From contig CACDII010000001.1 in NCBI GenBank assembly GCA_902552985.1, forward strand, positions 124,001-188,000: a stretch of 64,000 bases of DNA, written 5' to 3'. This DNA comes from an uncultured Pelagibacteraceae bacterium. Its GTDB lineage: Bacteria; Pseudomonadota; Alphaproteobacteria; Pelagibacterales; Pelagibacteraceae. The position numbers were made by a program, and so were the translations under genes. This document shows positions 9,867 to 17,964 of this stretch, piece by piece. A model generated the notes under the pieces. That model was not told the origin of the DNA and made no database searches. It saw only the letters and a list, made by a program, of their open reading frames with translations. Numbering within the stretch: the stretch's first letter is position 1; every line of letters starts with the position of its first letter.

Positions 9867-10817
9867 TTAACTTAAAATTTTATGAAATTGTGATGTTTTT
9901 TTCATAATAAAATCATCAATTATAGGCGAATTTTTAGCTACTGTGAGCATTTCACTATAGTTTCCATTGCAATGTAAAACCAAATTACAACCCGCTTTAA
10001 AAGATTGAATGGTATTTTCTTTAATTGAGAATTTCAAACTTTTCATAGAAATATCATCGGTCATTATTATATTTTTAAATTTAATTTTTTTTCTTATTAT
10101 ATTGATAATTTTTTTTGAGTGTGTTGCTGTAAATGATTGATCTATATCATCATAAATAACATGGGCAGTCATAGCAAATAAGCTTTTTTTATTGTTAAAA
10201 CATTTGAAATCATTTTTGATTAAAAAATTAGTTTTTTTTTTAACAACTGGTGTGTATTTGTGGCTATCAACCTTAGCTAAACCATGACCTGGGATATGCT
10301 TAACAACTGTTGCTATATTATTTTTGTGAAACTCCTTTATACAAAAATTTCCAATTTTGCTGATTATTTTAATATTATTACCATAGGATCTATCATTTAT
10401 TACTTTGCTAGAGTTATTATATTTTATATCAAGAACTGGTACTGTGTTAATATTAACTCCAATTGTATTTAAGAGTGATGCATTTTGTTTAATAAAGATT
10501 TTAAAATAAATATCGAACTTTTTTAAATTCTTTCTAAACAAGTTGCCAAAAAATTCACCAGTAAATGGTGAAGTTATAATAAATTTTTTGAGTCTGTTAA
10601 TAGAACCACCTTCATGATCAATCAAAATTGGGTATTTTTTATCATTAAAAATTTTTTTAATTTCATCTGTCATCTCTTTAATTTGATTTAATGATTTAAT
10701 GTTACGTGAAAAAAGAATGACACCCCAAGGTTTATATTTTTTTAAAAATTTTCTTTCTTTGGAAGATATTTTTGTTGATTTTAAACCTGTTATAAATGAA
10801 CGTCTATTTTTCATCAT
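9867..10817 (-). CDS. nagZ: Beta-N-acetylhexosaminidase, glycoside hydrolase family 3 (NagZ-like)
   Basis: Cytoplasmic enzyme of peptidoglycan recycling that removes GlcNAc from muropeptides. Motifs seen: DHEGGSINRL, the NagZ-specific loop KHIPGHG (canonical KHFPGHG), and MTDDISMKSL with the nucleophile Asp. The open frame extends upstream to an ATG at 10859, but that would overlap the preceding small gene by 56 bp. The tandem ATGs at 10817/10814 fit family N-termini and have GGGAA upstream, so I set the start there (14-bp overlap). The last 100 residues are Lys/Asn/Ile-rich but keep the fold. Confidence 0.9.
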   Translation of the reverse strand: MMKNRRSFITGLKSTKISSKERKFLKKYKPWGVILFSRNIKSLNQIKEMTDEIKKIFNDKKYPILIDHEGGSINRLKKFIITSPFTGEFFGNLFRKNLKKFDIYFKIFIKQNASLLNTIGVNINTVPVLDIKYNNSSKVINDRSYGNNIKIISKIGNFCIKEFHKNNIATVVKHIPGHGLAKVDSHKYTPVVKKKTNFLIKNDFKCFNNKKSLFAMTAHVIYDDIDQSFTATHSKKIINIIRKKIKFKNIIMTDDISMKSLKFSIKENTIQSFKAGCNLVLHCNGNYSEMLTVAKNSPIIDDFIMKKTSQFHKILS

Positions 10818-11070
10818 TAAATAATAATTCCCAAAAATGGTATTTTTTTTTGCTTTCATTATTAATATTTTTTACATATTCAACAATATTATCAGTATCG
10901 TTTTTTAATACAGGCAAATTCTCTGAATAAGTAACAATTTTTTCTTCAATAGACTGTACTGACCTATAAGATTTTTTTTTGTGTGTATCAGAAAAATAAT
11001 GTTTAATTGTGAAAAAAGTAAATAAAATTATAGTAAGTACATATAAAAAATATTTTATTTCCTTTATCAT
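10804..11070 (-). CDS. Short single-span membrane protein, possible remnant of a SPOR-domain protein
   Basis: An 88-residue protein with a membrane segment at about residues 8-25 and a short, charged, extracytoplasmic tail. I do not recognise a domain. Its start overlaps the argS stop as TAATG, and its end overlaps nagZ. In many alphaproteobacteria the slot between argS and nagZ is filled by a membrane-anchored SPOR-domain (septal peptidoglycan-binding) protein. This gene keeps the position and the single N-terminal anchor but has no room for the SPOR domain of about 70 residues. The relation is inferred from position and topology only. Confidence 0.7.
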   Translation of the reverse strand: MIKEIKYFLYVLTIILFTFFTIKHYFSDTHKKKSYRSVQSIEEKIVTYSENLPVLKNDTDNIVEYVKNINNESKKKYHFWELLFNDEK

Positions 11071-12803
11071 TACATTTTTTCTGGAGTACCTACACCAACT
11101 ATTGACATACCCTGTTTAATTACATTTGATACAGCTTTTAAAAGTGCAATTTTTTCATCAGAAATATTTTTTTTTTCATTAATAAATCTTTTAGATTCAT
11201 CATCTTTTCCTAAATTCCAATATGAATGAAATTGCGAGGCAAGTTCATATAAATAAACTGGAACTCTATGTGGTTCTAGTTTTTTAGATGATATCTCTAT
11301 ACATTTGGGCCATTGTGAAATTTTTTGTAAAATTTTAATTTCATCTGATGAATAATTGAAGTCATATGATTTTATATCAAATTTATCATTTACGTTTTTG
11401 CCAATATGTCTAAATACAGAAGAAATTCTTGCATAGCAATACTGGACATAATAAAGCGGATTGTCTTTTGATTTTTCTTTTACTTTCGCAAAATCAAAAT
11501 CTAACTCAACATCACTACTTCTGCTTAACATAATAAATCTTGTTGCGTCTTTTCCAACTTCGCTAATTAGATCTTCAACTGTAATATAGTCACCTTTTCT
11601 TTTTGACATTTTAAATGGTTTGCCATCTTTTATTAATTTAACTAATTGACTTACCTTACAATTTAATTTGTTTTTTTCTCCAGACATGGCCTCAACAGAA
11701 GCTGAAATTCGCTTTATATATCCAGCATGATCAGCACCAAGAATATTAATCATTAGATCAAAATTTCGATTTAACTTATTGTAATGATAAGCAACATCAC
11801 TTGCAAAATAAGTCCAAGATTTATCAGATTTTTGTAAGGGCCTATCTTTATCATCGCCAAAATCTGTTGATCTAAATAAAAGTTGTTCTCTTTCAACCCA
11901 ATTACTTTTGCTTTCGTCTATAGGGGCTTTTATTTTACCTAGATATACAAAATTTTTTTTTTTAAGAATATCTATTACAGTTTCTACTTCCTTGTTTTTA
12001 ACTATTTCAGTTTCGCTTTGAAAATTGTCATGAGTAATACCTAAATTTTTTAAATTGGTTTTTATTAGTTTAAGAGATTCAGAAACAGCTAAGGAAGTAA
12101 GTTTTTTTGTAATTTTATCAAAATTATTAAAATCAACATTCTTATTATCATTAATAATATTTTTTGCTATTTCTATAATATACTCTCCTGGATATAGATC
12201 CTTATCTTCTTTTGGAAATTTTTTATTTTTAGTAATTTCTAATATTCTGTAATAAACAGATTTAGTAAAATTTAAAATTTGGTTACCATGATCATTAACG
12301 TAATACTCTTTTGTAACTTTATGTTCATTAAACTTTAAAATATTAGAAATAACATCTCCTAAAATAGCGCCACGACAATGTCCAACATGAAGAGGTCCAG
12401 TGGGGTTAGCTGAAACAAATTCTACAAGGTATTTTTTTTTATCTTCATTTTTATTTATGCCAAAGTTTTTATGGTTAGAAAGAATATCTTTGAGGAAACC
12501 ATTCCAAAAGTTTAATTTGAATTTGATATTGATAAATCCAGGTTTTGCTATATCGATCTTTTCTATGTTTTTGTCATTTTTTTTAAGCTCATTTACAATT
12601 GTTTTTGCTAATTCTAATGGGTTGGTTTGATTTATTTTTGCCAAAACCATAGCTACATTTGTTGATATATCGCAATCAAATTTTTCTGGGGGTACATCTA
12701 CATTAATTGAACTTAAATTGCTTGGAATTTGAATTGAATTATCTTTGTTTAAAGACAAAACTAATTCTTTAATTTTATTTAAGTAAATTTCAAAAATATT
12801 CAT
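11070..12803 (-). CDS. argS: Arginyl-tRNA synthetase
   Basis: Class I synthetase for tRNA-Arg. The 577 residues carry an N-terminal Add-1 domain, the HIGH-type motif in ANPTGPLHVGHCRGA (about residues 131-145), the KMSKS-type motif KMSKRKGDYITVEDL, and a C-terminal DALR anticodon-binding domain. Its start overlaps the dgt stop as ATGA and its stop overlaps the next gene as TAATG, so it is embedded in a tightly coupled operon. It charges, among others, the tRNA-Arg(UCU) encoded at 39.2 kb. Confidence 0.98.
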   Translation of the reverse strand: MNIFEIYLNKIKELVLSLNKDNSIQIPSNLSSINVDVPPEKFDCDISTNVAMVLAKINQTNPLELAKTIVNELKKNDKNIEKIDIAKPGFINIKFKLNFWNGFLKDILSNHKNFGINKNEDKKKYLVEFVSANPTGPLHVGHCRGAILGDVISNILKFNEHKVTKEYYVNDHGNQILNFTKSVYYRILEITKNKKFPKEDKDLYPGEYIIEIAKNIINDNKNVDFNNFDKITKKLTSLAVSESLKLIKTNLKNLGITHDNFQSETEIVKNKEVETVIDILKKKNFVYLGKIKAPIDESKSNWVEREQLLFRSTDFGDDKDRPLQKSDKSWTYFASDVAYHYNKLNRNFDLMINILGADHAGYIKRISASVEAMSGEKNKLNCKVSQLVKLIKDGKPFKMSKRKGDYITVEDLISEVGKDATRFIMLSRSSDVELDFDFAKVKEKSKDNPLYYVQYCYARISSVFRHIGKNVNDKFDIKSYDFNYSSDEIKILQKISQWPKCIEISSKKLEPHRVPVYLYELASQFHSYWNLGKDDESKRFINEKKNISDEKIALLKAVSNVIKQGMSIVGVGTPEKM

Positions 12804-13918
12804 TTTATTTTTTTGTATAAATTAATTGCATATCTATCTGTCATTCCTGAAATATAATCGGCTATAGCTCTATGTTTATCAAATTTTAATTGTTCTTTAT
12901 TTAAAAATTTTCTTGGATTTTTGTCCATTATATTGAACAATTTTTTAATAATTTTTTTTCCATTGTTGTTTTTAGCCTGGACATTCTTGTTGTTATACAT
13001 TTTGATTCTTAAAAATGACCTCACTTCATGTATAATTTCTTCAAATTTATTCGAAAAATTAACTAAATTGCAATTAGTATTTAAAACTTGGTTTAATTTT
13101 TTAACTTTGCTTTTTTTAATATTTGCCAAAGTATTACTGATTAAGTCTTTGACCATTAGGTTGATTGAGTCTCTTATAACTTGATATATCAATATATCTT
13201 TATTTGTTTGTTTCAATTTTTTTGAATATGATCTTTGAATATTTTTAAAAAAATTAATTTCTAGCAAATCATTAAAATTAAACAACTTAGATCTTATACC
13301 ATCTTGTATGTCATGATTGTTGTAAGCGATGTCATCTGAAATTGCAGCTATTTGCGCTTCTAGAGATGGAAATTTTAGAAAATCAATATTCCCTTTTAAA
13401 TTTTTTATTCCTATTAATTTATCAATTTTATTTTTTTGAAGAATGGGACCGTTGTGTTTTAACAATCCATCAAGTGTTTCTATAGTAAGATTTAATCCTT
13501 TAAATTTTAAATATTTATTTTCAAGAAACATAACGATTCTTAAAGTTTGAAGATTATGATCAAAACCTCCGTATAGACTCATGCAATTATTTAAAGAATC
13601 TTCGCCAGCATGGCCAAATGGTGTATGACCAAGATCATGAGCTAAACTTAAAGTCTCAGATAGTTCTTCATTTAATTTAAGATATCGGGCAATAGTTCGG
13701 GCTATTTGAGCTACTTCTATAGAGTGAGTAATTCTAGTTCTGTAATGGTCACCTTCTGTATTAACAAATACCTGGGTTTTGTGTTTAAGTCTTCTAAAAG
13801 CATCGCTGTGAATTATTCTATCTCTATCTCTTTGAAAGGGTGTACGAAATTTATTATTCGATTCCTTGTATAATCGACCCTTACTTTTAAATAATCCTAG
13901 TTTGTTGAAGTTTTTCAT
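12800..13918 (-). CDS. dgt: Deoxyguanosinetriphosphate triphosphohydrolase-like HD-domain protein
   Basis: dNTP triphosphohydrolase of the HD superfamily, thought to control dNTP pools. The 372 residues show RDRDRIIHSDAFRRLKHKTQV (in parts, about residues 29-49), the HD-domain metal ligands in RITHSIEVAQIAR and LAHDLGHTPFGHAGED, and ISDDIAYNNHDIQDG. Length fits the short bacterial dGTPase-like group rather than the longer enterobacterial Dgt, so substrate choice is uncertain. It is the first gene of the long minus-strand run and is divergent from the Fe-S carrier gene across 50 bp. Confidence 0.93.
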   Translation of the reverse strand: MKNFNKLGLFKSKGRLYKESNNKFRTPFQRDRDRIIHSDAFRRLKHKTQVFVNTEGDHYRTRITHSIEVAQIARTIARYLKLNEELSETLSLAHDLGHTPFGHAGEDSLNNCMSLYGGFDHNLQTLRIVMFLENKYLKFKGLNLTIETLDGLLKHNGPILQKNKIDKLIGIKNLKGNIDFLKFPSLEAQIAAISDDIAYNNHDIQDGIRSKLFNFNDLLEINFFKNIQRSYSKKLKQTNKDILIYQVIRDSINLMVKDLISNTLANIKKSKVKKLNQVLNTNCNLVNFSNKFEEIIHEVRSFLRIKMYNNKNVQAKNNNGKKIIKKLFNIMDKNPRKFLNKEQLKFDKHRAIADYISGMTDRYAINLYKKIK

Positions 13919-13943
13919 GCTTTAAAATTTAAAAAAAAATATT

Positions 13944-13956
13944 ATATTAGTAATAT
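13944..13956. promoter_or_regulatory. Small palindrome in the dgt / A-type carrier divergent promoter region
   Basis: A 6-1-6 perfect palindrome, ATATTA-G-TAATAT, lies 13 bp before the Fe-S carrier ATG and 26 bp before dgt. The position would suit an operator or overlapping -10 elements for both directions. It is A+T-only in an A+T-rich genome, so chance is a serious alternative. Confidence 0.25.
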
Positions 13957-13968
13957 CAGTGTTGTTAT

Positions 13969-14286
13969 ATGATTAAAGAAATTAAATTTACAGACAAAGC
14001 TATAAAAGAGATTAATAATTTATTGTTAAATAAGGACAAAGGTTCTTTTTTTAGAATCGCTATCAAAGGTGGTGGTTGCTCTGGCTTTCAATATGATTTT
14101 TCTATTGATAATAAACAAAATAAAGATGACTTAAAGTTCAACAATATAATTATAGATAATGAATCGGCACAATTATTGAAAGGTTCTGAGGTTGATTTTG
14201 TGTCTGAACTTATAGGTAAATCATTTAAAATTTCAAACCCACAATCTAAATCATCTTGTGGGTGTGGTGTTTCATTCTCACTTTAA
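13969..14286 (+). CDS. erpA: A-type iron-sulfur carrier (ErpA/IscA family)
   Basis: Small scaffold or carrier that delivers Fe-S clusters to target enzymes. The 105 residues keep the three invariant cysteines: C37 in KGGGCSGFQY, and C97 and C99 in SSCGCGVSF. ErpA-like by sequence flavour and by the usual alphaproteobacterial pairing with dgt and xthA, but ErpA, IscA and SufA cannot be separated with certainty from motifs alone. Its TAA overlaps the xthA ATG by one base (TAATG). Confidence 0.9.
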   Translation: MIKEIKFTDKAIKEINNLLLNKDKGSFFRIAIKGGGCSGFQYDFSIDNKQNKDDLKFNNIIIDNESAQLLKGSEVDFVSELIGKSFKISNPQSKSSCGCGVSFSL

Positions 14287-15062
14287 TGCTGATTAGCTCC
14301 TGGAATGTTAACTCTGTAAGAGCTCGAATTGAAAATATAAAAGAATATTTAAAAAAATTTTCACCACATATATTGATGATGCAGGAAATTAAAACCCCAA
14401 ATGAAACTTATCCTTATGATGATTTTAAATCTTTAAGCTATGAAAACTATGTATTTGGACAAAAAAGCTATAATGGAGTTGCCATTGTTTCAAATAAAAA
14501 ATTAGCTAATATTCAAAATGATATATTTAAAGACAAAAATAAACAATCAAGAATAATTTCAGCTGAGTTGAAATACGGTAAAAAGAATATAACATTAATA
14601 AATATTTATACTCCAAATGGAAATCCAGTAGATACGGACAAATATACTTATAAACTTTATTGGCTAGATAGTTTAATTAAAAAATTGAAATCCTTATCTA
14701 AACGAAATGAAAATATAATTGTTGGAGGTGATTTTAATATAATTCCTTCAGAAGAAGATGTTCATAATCCTAAAAATTATGAAAATGATGCATTGTTTAG
14801 ATTAGAGATAAGAAAAAAATTAAGAGAATTAATTAACTTGGGTTTTCATGATGCCTATAGATATATTCACCCTGATAAAGAAGGATATACATTTTGGGAT
14901 TATACAAGTGGTGCATGGCAAAAAAATAATGGGATGAGAATTGATCATTTCTTGGTATCAAACTCATTAATTGACAATGTCAAAGATGTCAAAATTAATA
15001 AATTCCCTCGTGGAAGACAAAAACCATCAGATCATACACCTATTGAAATTGAATTAGCTTAA
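14286..15062 (+). CDS. xthA: Exodeoxyribonuclease III
   Basis: Base-excision-repair AP endonuclease and 3'-5' exonuclease. From the chosen start the protein is 258 residues, beginning MLISSWNVNSVRARI, the canonical N-terminus; a longer in-frame extension from 14256 would lie inside the upstream gene and is not used. Catalytic motifs are QEIKTP (metal-binding Glu), the GGDFNIIPSEED region, and the C-terminal SDHTPIEIEL with the catalytic His. Coupled by TAATG to the Fe-S carrier gene; its 3' end overlaps the convergent dehydrogenase gene by 9 bp. Confidence 0.96.
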   Translation: MLISSWNVNSVRARIENIKEYLKKFSPHILMMQEIKTPNETYPYDDFKSLSYENYVFGQKSYNGVAIVSNKKLANIQNDIFKDKNKQSRIISAELKYGKKNITLINIYTPNGNPVDTDKYTYKLYWLDSLIKKLKSLSKRNENIIVGGDFNIIPSEEDVHNPKNYENDALFRLEIRKKLRELINLGFHDAYRYIHPDKEGYTFWDYTSGAWQKNNGMRIDHFLVSNSLIDNVKDVKINKFPRGRQKPSDHTPIEIELA

Positions 15063-16052
15063 AGATTTAATTTTTTTAATTAATTCTTCGTTTATATTTC
15101 TTGGACCTTTATCTAATCTATTTTTGTGACGTCTTTCTCCTGGAAGTCTAACACCTTCCATTGATTTCATCTTGTTAAAAAATTCATCTGAATGTTTGGC
15201 CCAATCTTTTCCAGAAGTTTTTTCTGGAGAAATTGCTAAAATAAATTCACCTCCACTTGGTGGACCACCATCATTCGTATCTTTTGCTGCAGTTTCAAAA
15301 CTAAAATTATCACCAACTAAAGCACCTGCCATTAATTCAACCATCATCGCAATAGCGGAACCTTTATAACCTCCAAAAGGTAACAGCACTCCTCCATCTG
15401 CTATTGCTCCTGGATCAGTAGTCTCTTTACCTTCTTTTGTTAAACCAGTTCCTAAAGGAACTTTATGTCCTTCTCTTTTAGCAACTTGAACTTCTCCCAT
15501 TGCCATAGATGCTGTTGCCATATCATATACAACTGGAGTTTTTCCAGGTCTTGGCCAAGCAAATGAAATTGGGTTTGTACCAAACAATGGTTTAATTGCA
15601 CCTGCAGGAGCTACAGCTGGTTTATAAGAAGTACAAGCGAAAGCAACTAAACCTTCTTCTGCTAATTTTTCTGTTTCAGGCCACATCGCAGCCATGTGAT
15701 GAGAATTATTAATTGCAAGTACAGCAACACCGTTCTCTTTAGCAGCTTTAGCTAATTCAGGTAATCCTTTATTTAAAACTACTGGAGCTAAACAGTTATT
15801 TCCTTGGACTTTAATTACAGATGCTGAAATCTTTTTAACTTCTGGTTTTCCTTTACCATTAATTTTGCCACTTTTTAAACCACTAACATATGCAGGTAAT
15901 CTAAATAAACCATGGGATAAGGAGCCATCTCGTTCTGCATTTCTAATAAGATCGGATAAAATAGATGCAGTTTCATCGTCACATCCATTTGCTAATAATG
16001 TCTTTTTAGCTAAATTAAATATTTCATCTAATGTAAGGGAAACTGTACTCAT
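15054..16052 (-). CDS. Ldh family NAD(P)-dependent oxidoreductase (malate/lactate/ureidoglycolate dehydrogenase type)
   Basis: A 332-residue member of the type 2 malate/L-lactate dehydrogenase family, which is unrelated to classical Rossmann MDH. Seen: RDGSLSHGLFRLP (about residues 41-53), the active-site NNSHH stretch, FGTNPISFAWPRP, VYDMATASMAMGEV, and GGYKGSAIAMMVELMAGAL. The family includes delta1-piperideine-2-carboxylate / pyrroline-2-carboxylate reductases (DpkA) as well as malate, lactate, sulfolactate and ureidoglycolate dehydrogenases. Substrate cannot be assigned from sequence or context. It stands alone, 42 bp upstream of the znuA 3' end on the same strand. Confidence 0.88.
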   Translation of the reverse strand: MSTVSLTLDEIFNLAKKTLLANGCDDETASILSDLIRNAERDGSLSHGLFRLPAYVSGLKSGKINGKGKPEVKKISASVIKVQGNNCLAPVVLNKGLPELAKAAKENGVAVLAINNSHHMAAMWPETEKLAEEGLVAFACTSYKPAVAPAGAIKPLFGTNPISFAWPRPGKTPVVYDMATASMAMGEVQVAKREGHKVPLGTGLTKEGKETTDPGAIADGGVLLPFGGYKGSAIAMMVELMAGALVGDNFSFETAAKDTNDGGPPSGGEFILAISPEKTSGKDWAKHSDEFFNKMKSMEGVRLPGERRHKNRLDKGPRNINEELIKKIKSLS

Positions 16053-16094
16053 TCCATTATTAGATATTATTTATGACTAAAGATCAATTTTTAT

Positions 16095-17147
16095 TTAACA
16101 ACCTTTAAAAGATTTTGACATGTTGCCAATTAAATCAAAATAAAGATCTTTACCTGGATTAAGAGTTGCTCCTAATGGATCTATAACTCCTGTTGCAACA
16201 TTGGTATCTTTTGCTACAGCCTTAATAATATCAGGATTAAACTGTGGCTCTGAAAATATACAGCTTACTTTATCATGCTCAATTATTTCTCTTATTTCAG
16301 CTAATTGTTCAGCACCAGGCATTACATCTGTATTTACAGTGAATGCGCCAAGAATATTAATGCCAAATCTTTTTTCAAAGTATTGATATGCATCATGAAA
16401 AACAATTGATTTGAAATCTTTATTTAATTCAGATTTTACTTTCTTAGTAAGTTTATCTAAATCTTTATGTGCTTTTTTTAAATTTGCTTTATATTTAGCT
16501 TCATTTTTTGGATCATTCTCGATCAAGTGCTCTGCCATTTCACTTAAAATCACTTTTGCATTCATTGGATCTAACCAAATATGTGGATCATATTCACCGT
16601 GTGCATGTCCTTCATGACCATGCTCATCGTGACCATCTTCTTTATGCTCATCGTCATGTCCATGATCATCGTGACCATCTTCTTTATGCTCATCGTCATG
16701 TCCGTGGTCGTCATGATCGTCTTCTTTTTTAGCATGATCATCGTGGTCATCTTCTTTATGGCCATGATCATGTTCTTCAAAAATATTTCTTTCTCTAAAT
16801 TTAAGTTTAGTTAAACCTTTGATTTCCATTAACTCAATTTTCTCAGCTTTTTTCGCAACAGATTTTAATGGTTTTTCTAAAAAATTTTCCAAATCCTCAC
16901 CAACCCAGAATATAAGATCTGCATTTTGTAACATTTTTGCATGAGATGGTTTTAAAGCAAATCCGTGTGGAGAAGCATAGCCATCTACTATTAAATCAGG
17001 TTTTGCTACACCATCCATTAAATAACTAGCTAATGAATGAATTGGTTTAATTGAAGTAACTACTTTAATTTCTGCATTTGCGGGTACAAAAATAGTTAAG
17101 AATGATAGTATTGATAAGATAAATGGTAATTTTTTAATGTTTTTCAT
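16095..17147 (-). CDS. znuA: Zinc ABC transporter, periplasmic zinc-binding protein
   Basis: Captures Zn2+ in the periplasm for ZnuBC. From the chosen ATG the protein is 350 residues, with a signal peptide (MKNIKKLPFILSIL..., cleavage likely after ANA, residue 25). Motifs: TSIKPIHSLASYLM, the His/Asp-rich loop (about residues 121-176), HIWLDP and FHDAYQYFEKRFG. The frame extends to 17198, but that region carries the Zur boxes and is not signal-peptide-like, so the internal start is preferred. The DNA of the His-rich loop is a 42-bp tandem repeat. Divergent from znuC; no good Shine-Dalgarno site is visible before the ATG. Confidence 0.95.
   Translation of the reverse strand: MKNIKKLPFILSILSFLTIFVPANAEIKVVTSIKPIHSLASYLMDGVAKPDLIVDGYASPHGFALKPSHAKMLQNADLIFWVGEDLENFLEKPLKSVAKKAEKIELMEIKGLTKLKFRERNIFEEHDHGHKEDDHDDHAKKEDDHDDHGHDDEHKEDGHDDHGHDDEHKEDGHDEHGHEGHAHGEYDPHIWLDPMNAKVILSEMAEHLIENDPKNEAKYKANLKKAHKDLDKLTKKVKSELNKDFKSIVFHDAYQYFEKRFGINILGAFTVNTDVMPGAEQLAEIREIIEHDKVSCIFSEPQFNPDIIKAVAKDTNVATGVIDPLGATLNPGKDLYFDLIGNMSKSFKGC
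16631..16714. repeat. 42-bp tandem repeat encoding the His-rich loop of ZnuA
   Basis: Two adjacent, nearly identical 42-bp units (16631-16672 and 16673-16714), each encoding 14 residues of the pattern HDDHGHDDEHKEDG; flanking sequence contains more degenerate units. Exactly in frame (14 codons), so copy number can change without breaking znuA. Such His-rich loops in ZnuA proteins bind extra metal. Confidence 0.85.
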
Positions 17148-17164
17148 ATGTTGTATATTTAAAT

Positions 17165-17179
17165 TGTTATAATATAACA
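17165..17179. promoter_or_regulatory. Zur box 1 (perfect palindrome)
   Basis: TGTTATA-A-TATAACA, a perfect 7-1-7 palindrome matching the core of the well-known proteobacterial Zur operator (TGTTATAnTATAACA). It lies in the 70-bp divergent gap between znuA and znuC, overlapping a possible -35 region for znuC (TTGTTA at 17164). Confidence 0.85.
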
Positions 17180-17182
17180 CTA

Positions 17183-17197
17183 TGTAATAATATAACA
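17183..17197. promoter_or_regulatory. Zur box 2
   Basis: TGTAATA-A-TATAACA, identical to box 1 except for one base in the left arm, placed 18 bp from it start to start and overlapping a possible znuC -10 (TAATAT at 17188). Two boxes nearly two helix turns apart in a divergent promoter suggest cooperative repression of both znuA and znuCB-zur. Confidence 0.8.
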
Positions 17198-17217
17198 TTT
17201 ATTAGTCAAGGAATAAA

Positions 17218-17964
17218 ATGAGCTCAGACCAAAATATACTTGTGAAATTAAATAAAGCTGGTTTTAGTTTAAATAATAAATGGCTTGTTAAAGGAGTATC
17301 ACTTCAAGTTGAAAAAGGTAAAATAGTTACTCTTATTGGTCCAAATGGATCGGGAAAAAGTACAACAGCCAAAATTGCTTTAGGTATTTACAAAAAGATT
17401 GATGGTTCAGTCGAAAAATACACAAATAAAGTTGGATATGTTCCACAAAAAATTTCTATTGATTGGACATTGCCACTAAGAGTAAATGATTTCATGGTGT
17501 TGACAGAAAGTCTTGATGAGAAAACAATAGATGAGGCTTTGTCATTAACTGGTGTAATTCATCTTAAAGATAAAAATTTGGGTGATTTATCTGGTGGAGA
17601 ATTTCAAAGAGTATTACTTGCAAGAGCTATTTCAAAAAAACCAGAGTTACTAGTATTAGACGAACCAGTACAAGGAGTAGATTTTACTGGAGAGATTGCT
17701 TTATACGAACTAATTAAGAAAATTTCTGATGAATTAAACTGTGGGATCTTATTAATATCTCACGATCTACATACTGTAATGAGTGCTACAGATCATGTGG
17801 TTTGTTTAAACGGTCATGTTTGTTGCTCAGGTTCTCCAATGGATGTTGCAAAAAATAATGAATATAAAGCTTTATTTGGTGAACAAGCATCTCAAATATT
17901 ATCAAGATATGAGCACAGACACGATCATATCCATACAAGTGAAGGTGAAATAAAGAAAAACTAA
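17218..17964 (+). CDS. znuC: Zinc ABC transporter ATP-binding protein
   Basis: ATPase of the ZnuABC importer. The 248 residues contain Walker A GPNGSGKST (about 41-49), a Q-loop in VGYVPQK, signature LSGGEFQR, Walker B LLVLDEP, and the H-loop LLISHDLH. The C-terminus ends in a His-rich tail (EHRHDHIHTSEG), common in ZnuC. The ATG at 17218 has AAGGA 5 bp upstream. First gene of znuC-znuB-zur, with its promoter under the two Zur boxes. Confidence 0.97.
   Translation: MSSDQNILVKLNKAGFSLNNKWLVKGVSLQVEKGKIVTLIGPNGSGKSTTAKIALGIYKKIDGSVEKYTNKVGYVPQKISIDWTLPLRVNDFMVLTESLDEKTIDEALSLTGVIHLKDKNLGDLSGGEFQRVLLARAISKKPELLVLDEPVQGVDFTGEIALYELIKKISDELNCGILLISHDLHTVMSATDHVVCLNGHVCCSGSPMDVAKNNEYKALFGEQASQILSRYEHRHDHIHTSEGEIKKN

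Noticed and set aside
16508-16814. His/Val/Phe-rich open frames on both strands over the znuA repeat
   Set aside because: They are other-frame readings of the His/Asp/Glu-rich znuA loop repeat; znuA has signal peptide, ligand motifs and family length.
17148-17198. Longer znuA N-terminus from 17198
   Set aside because: The extension would cover the Zur boxes and place a Tyr-rich stretch before a good signal peptide starting at 17147.
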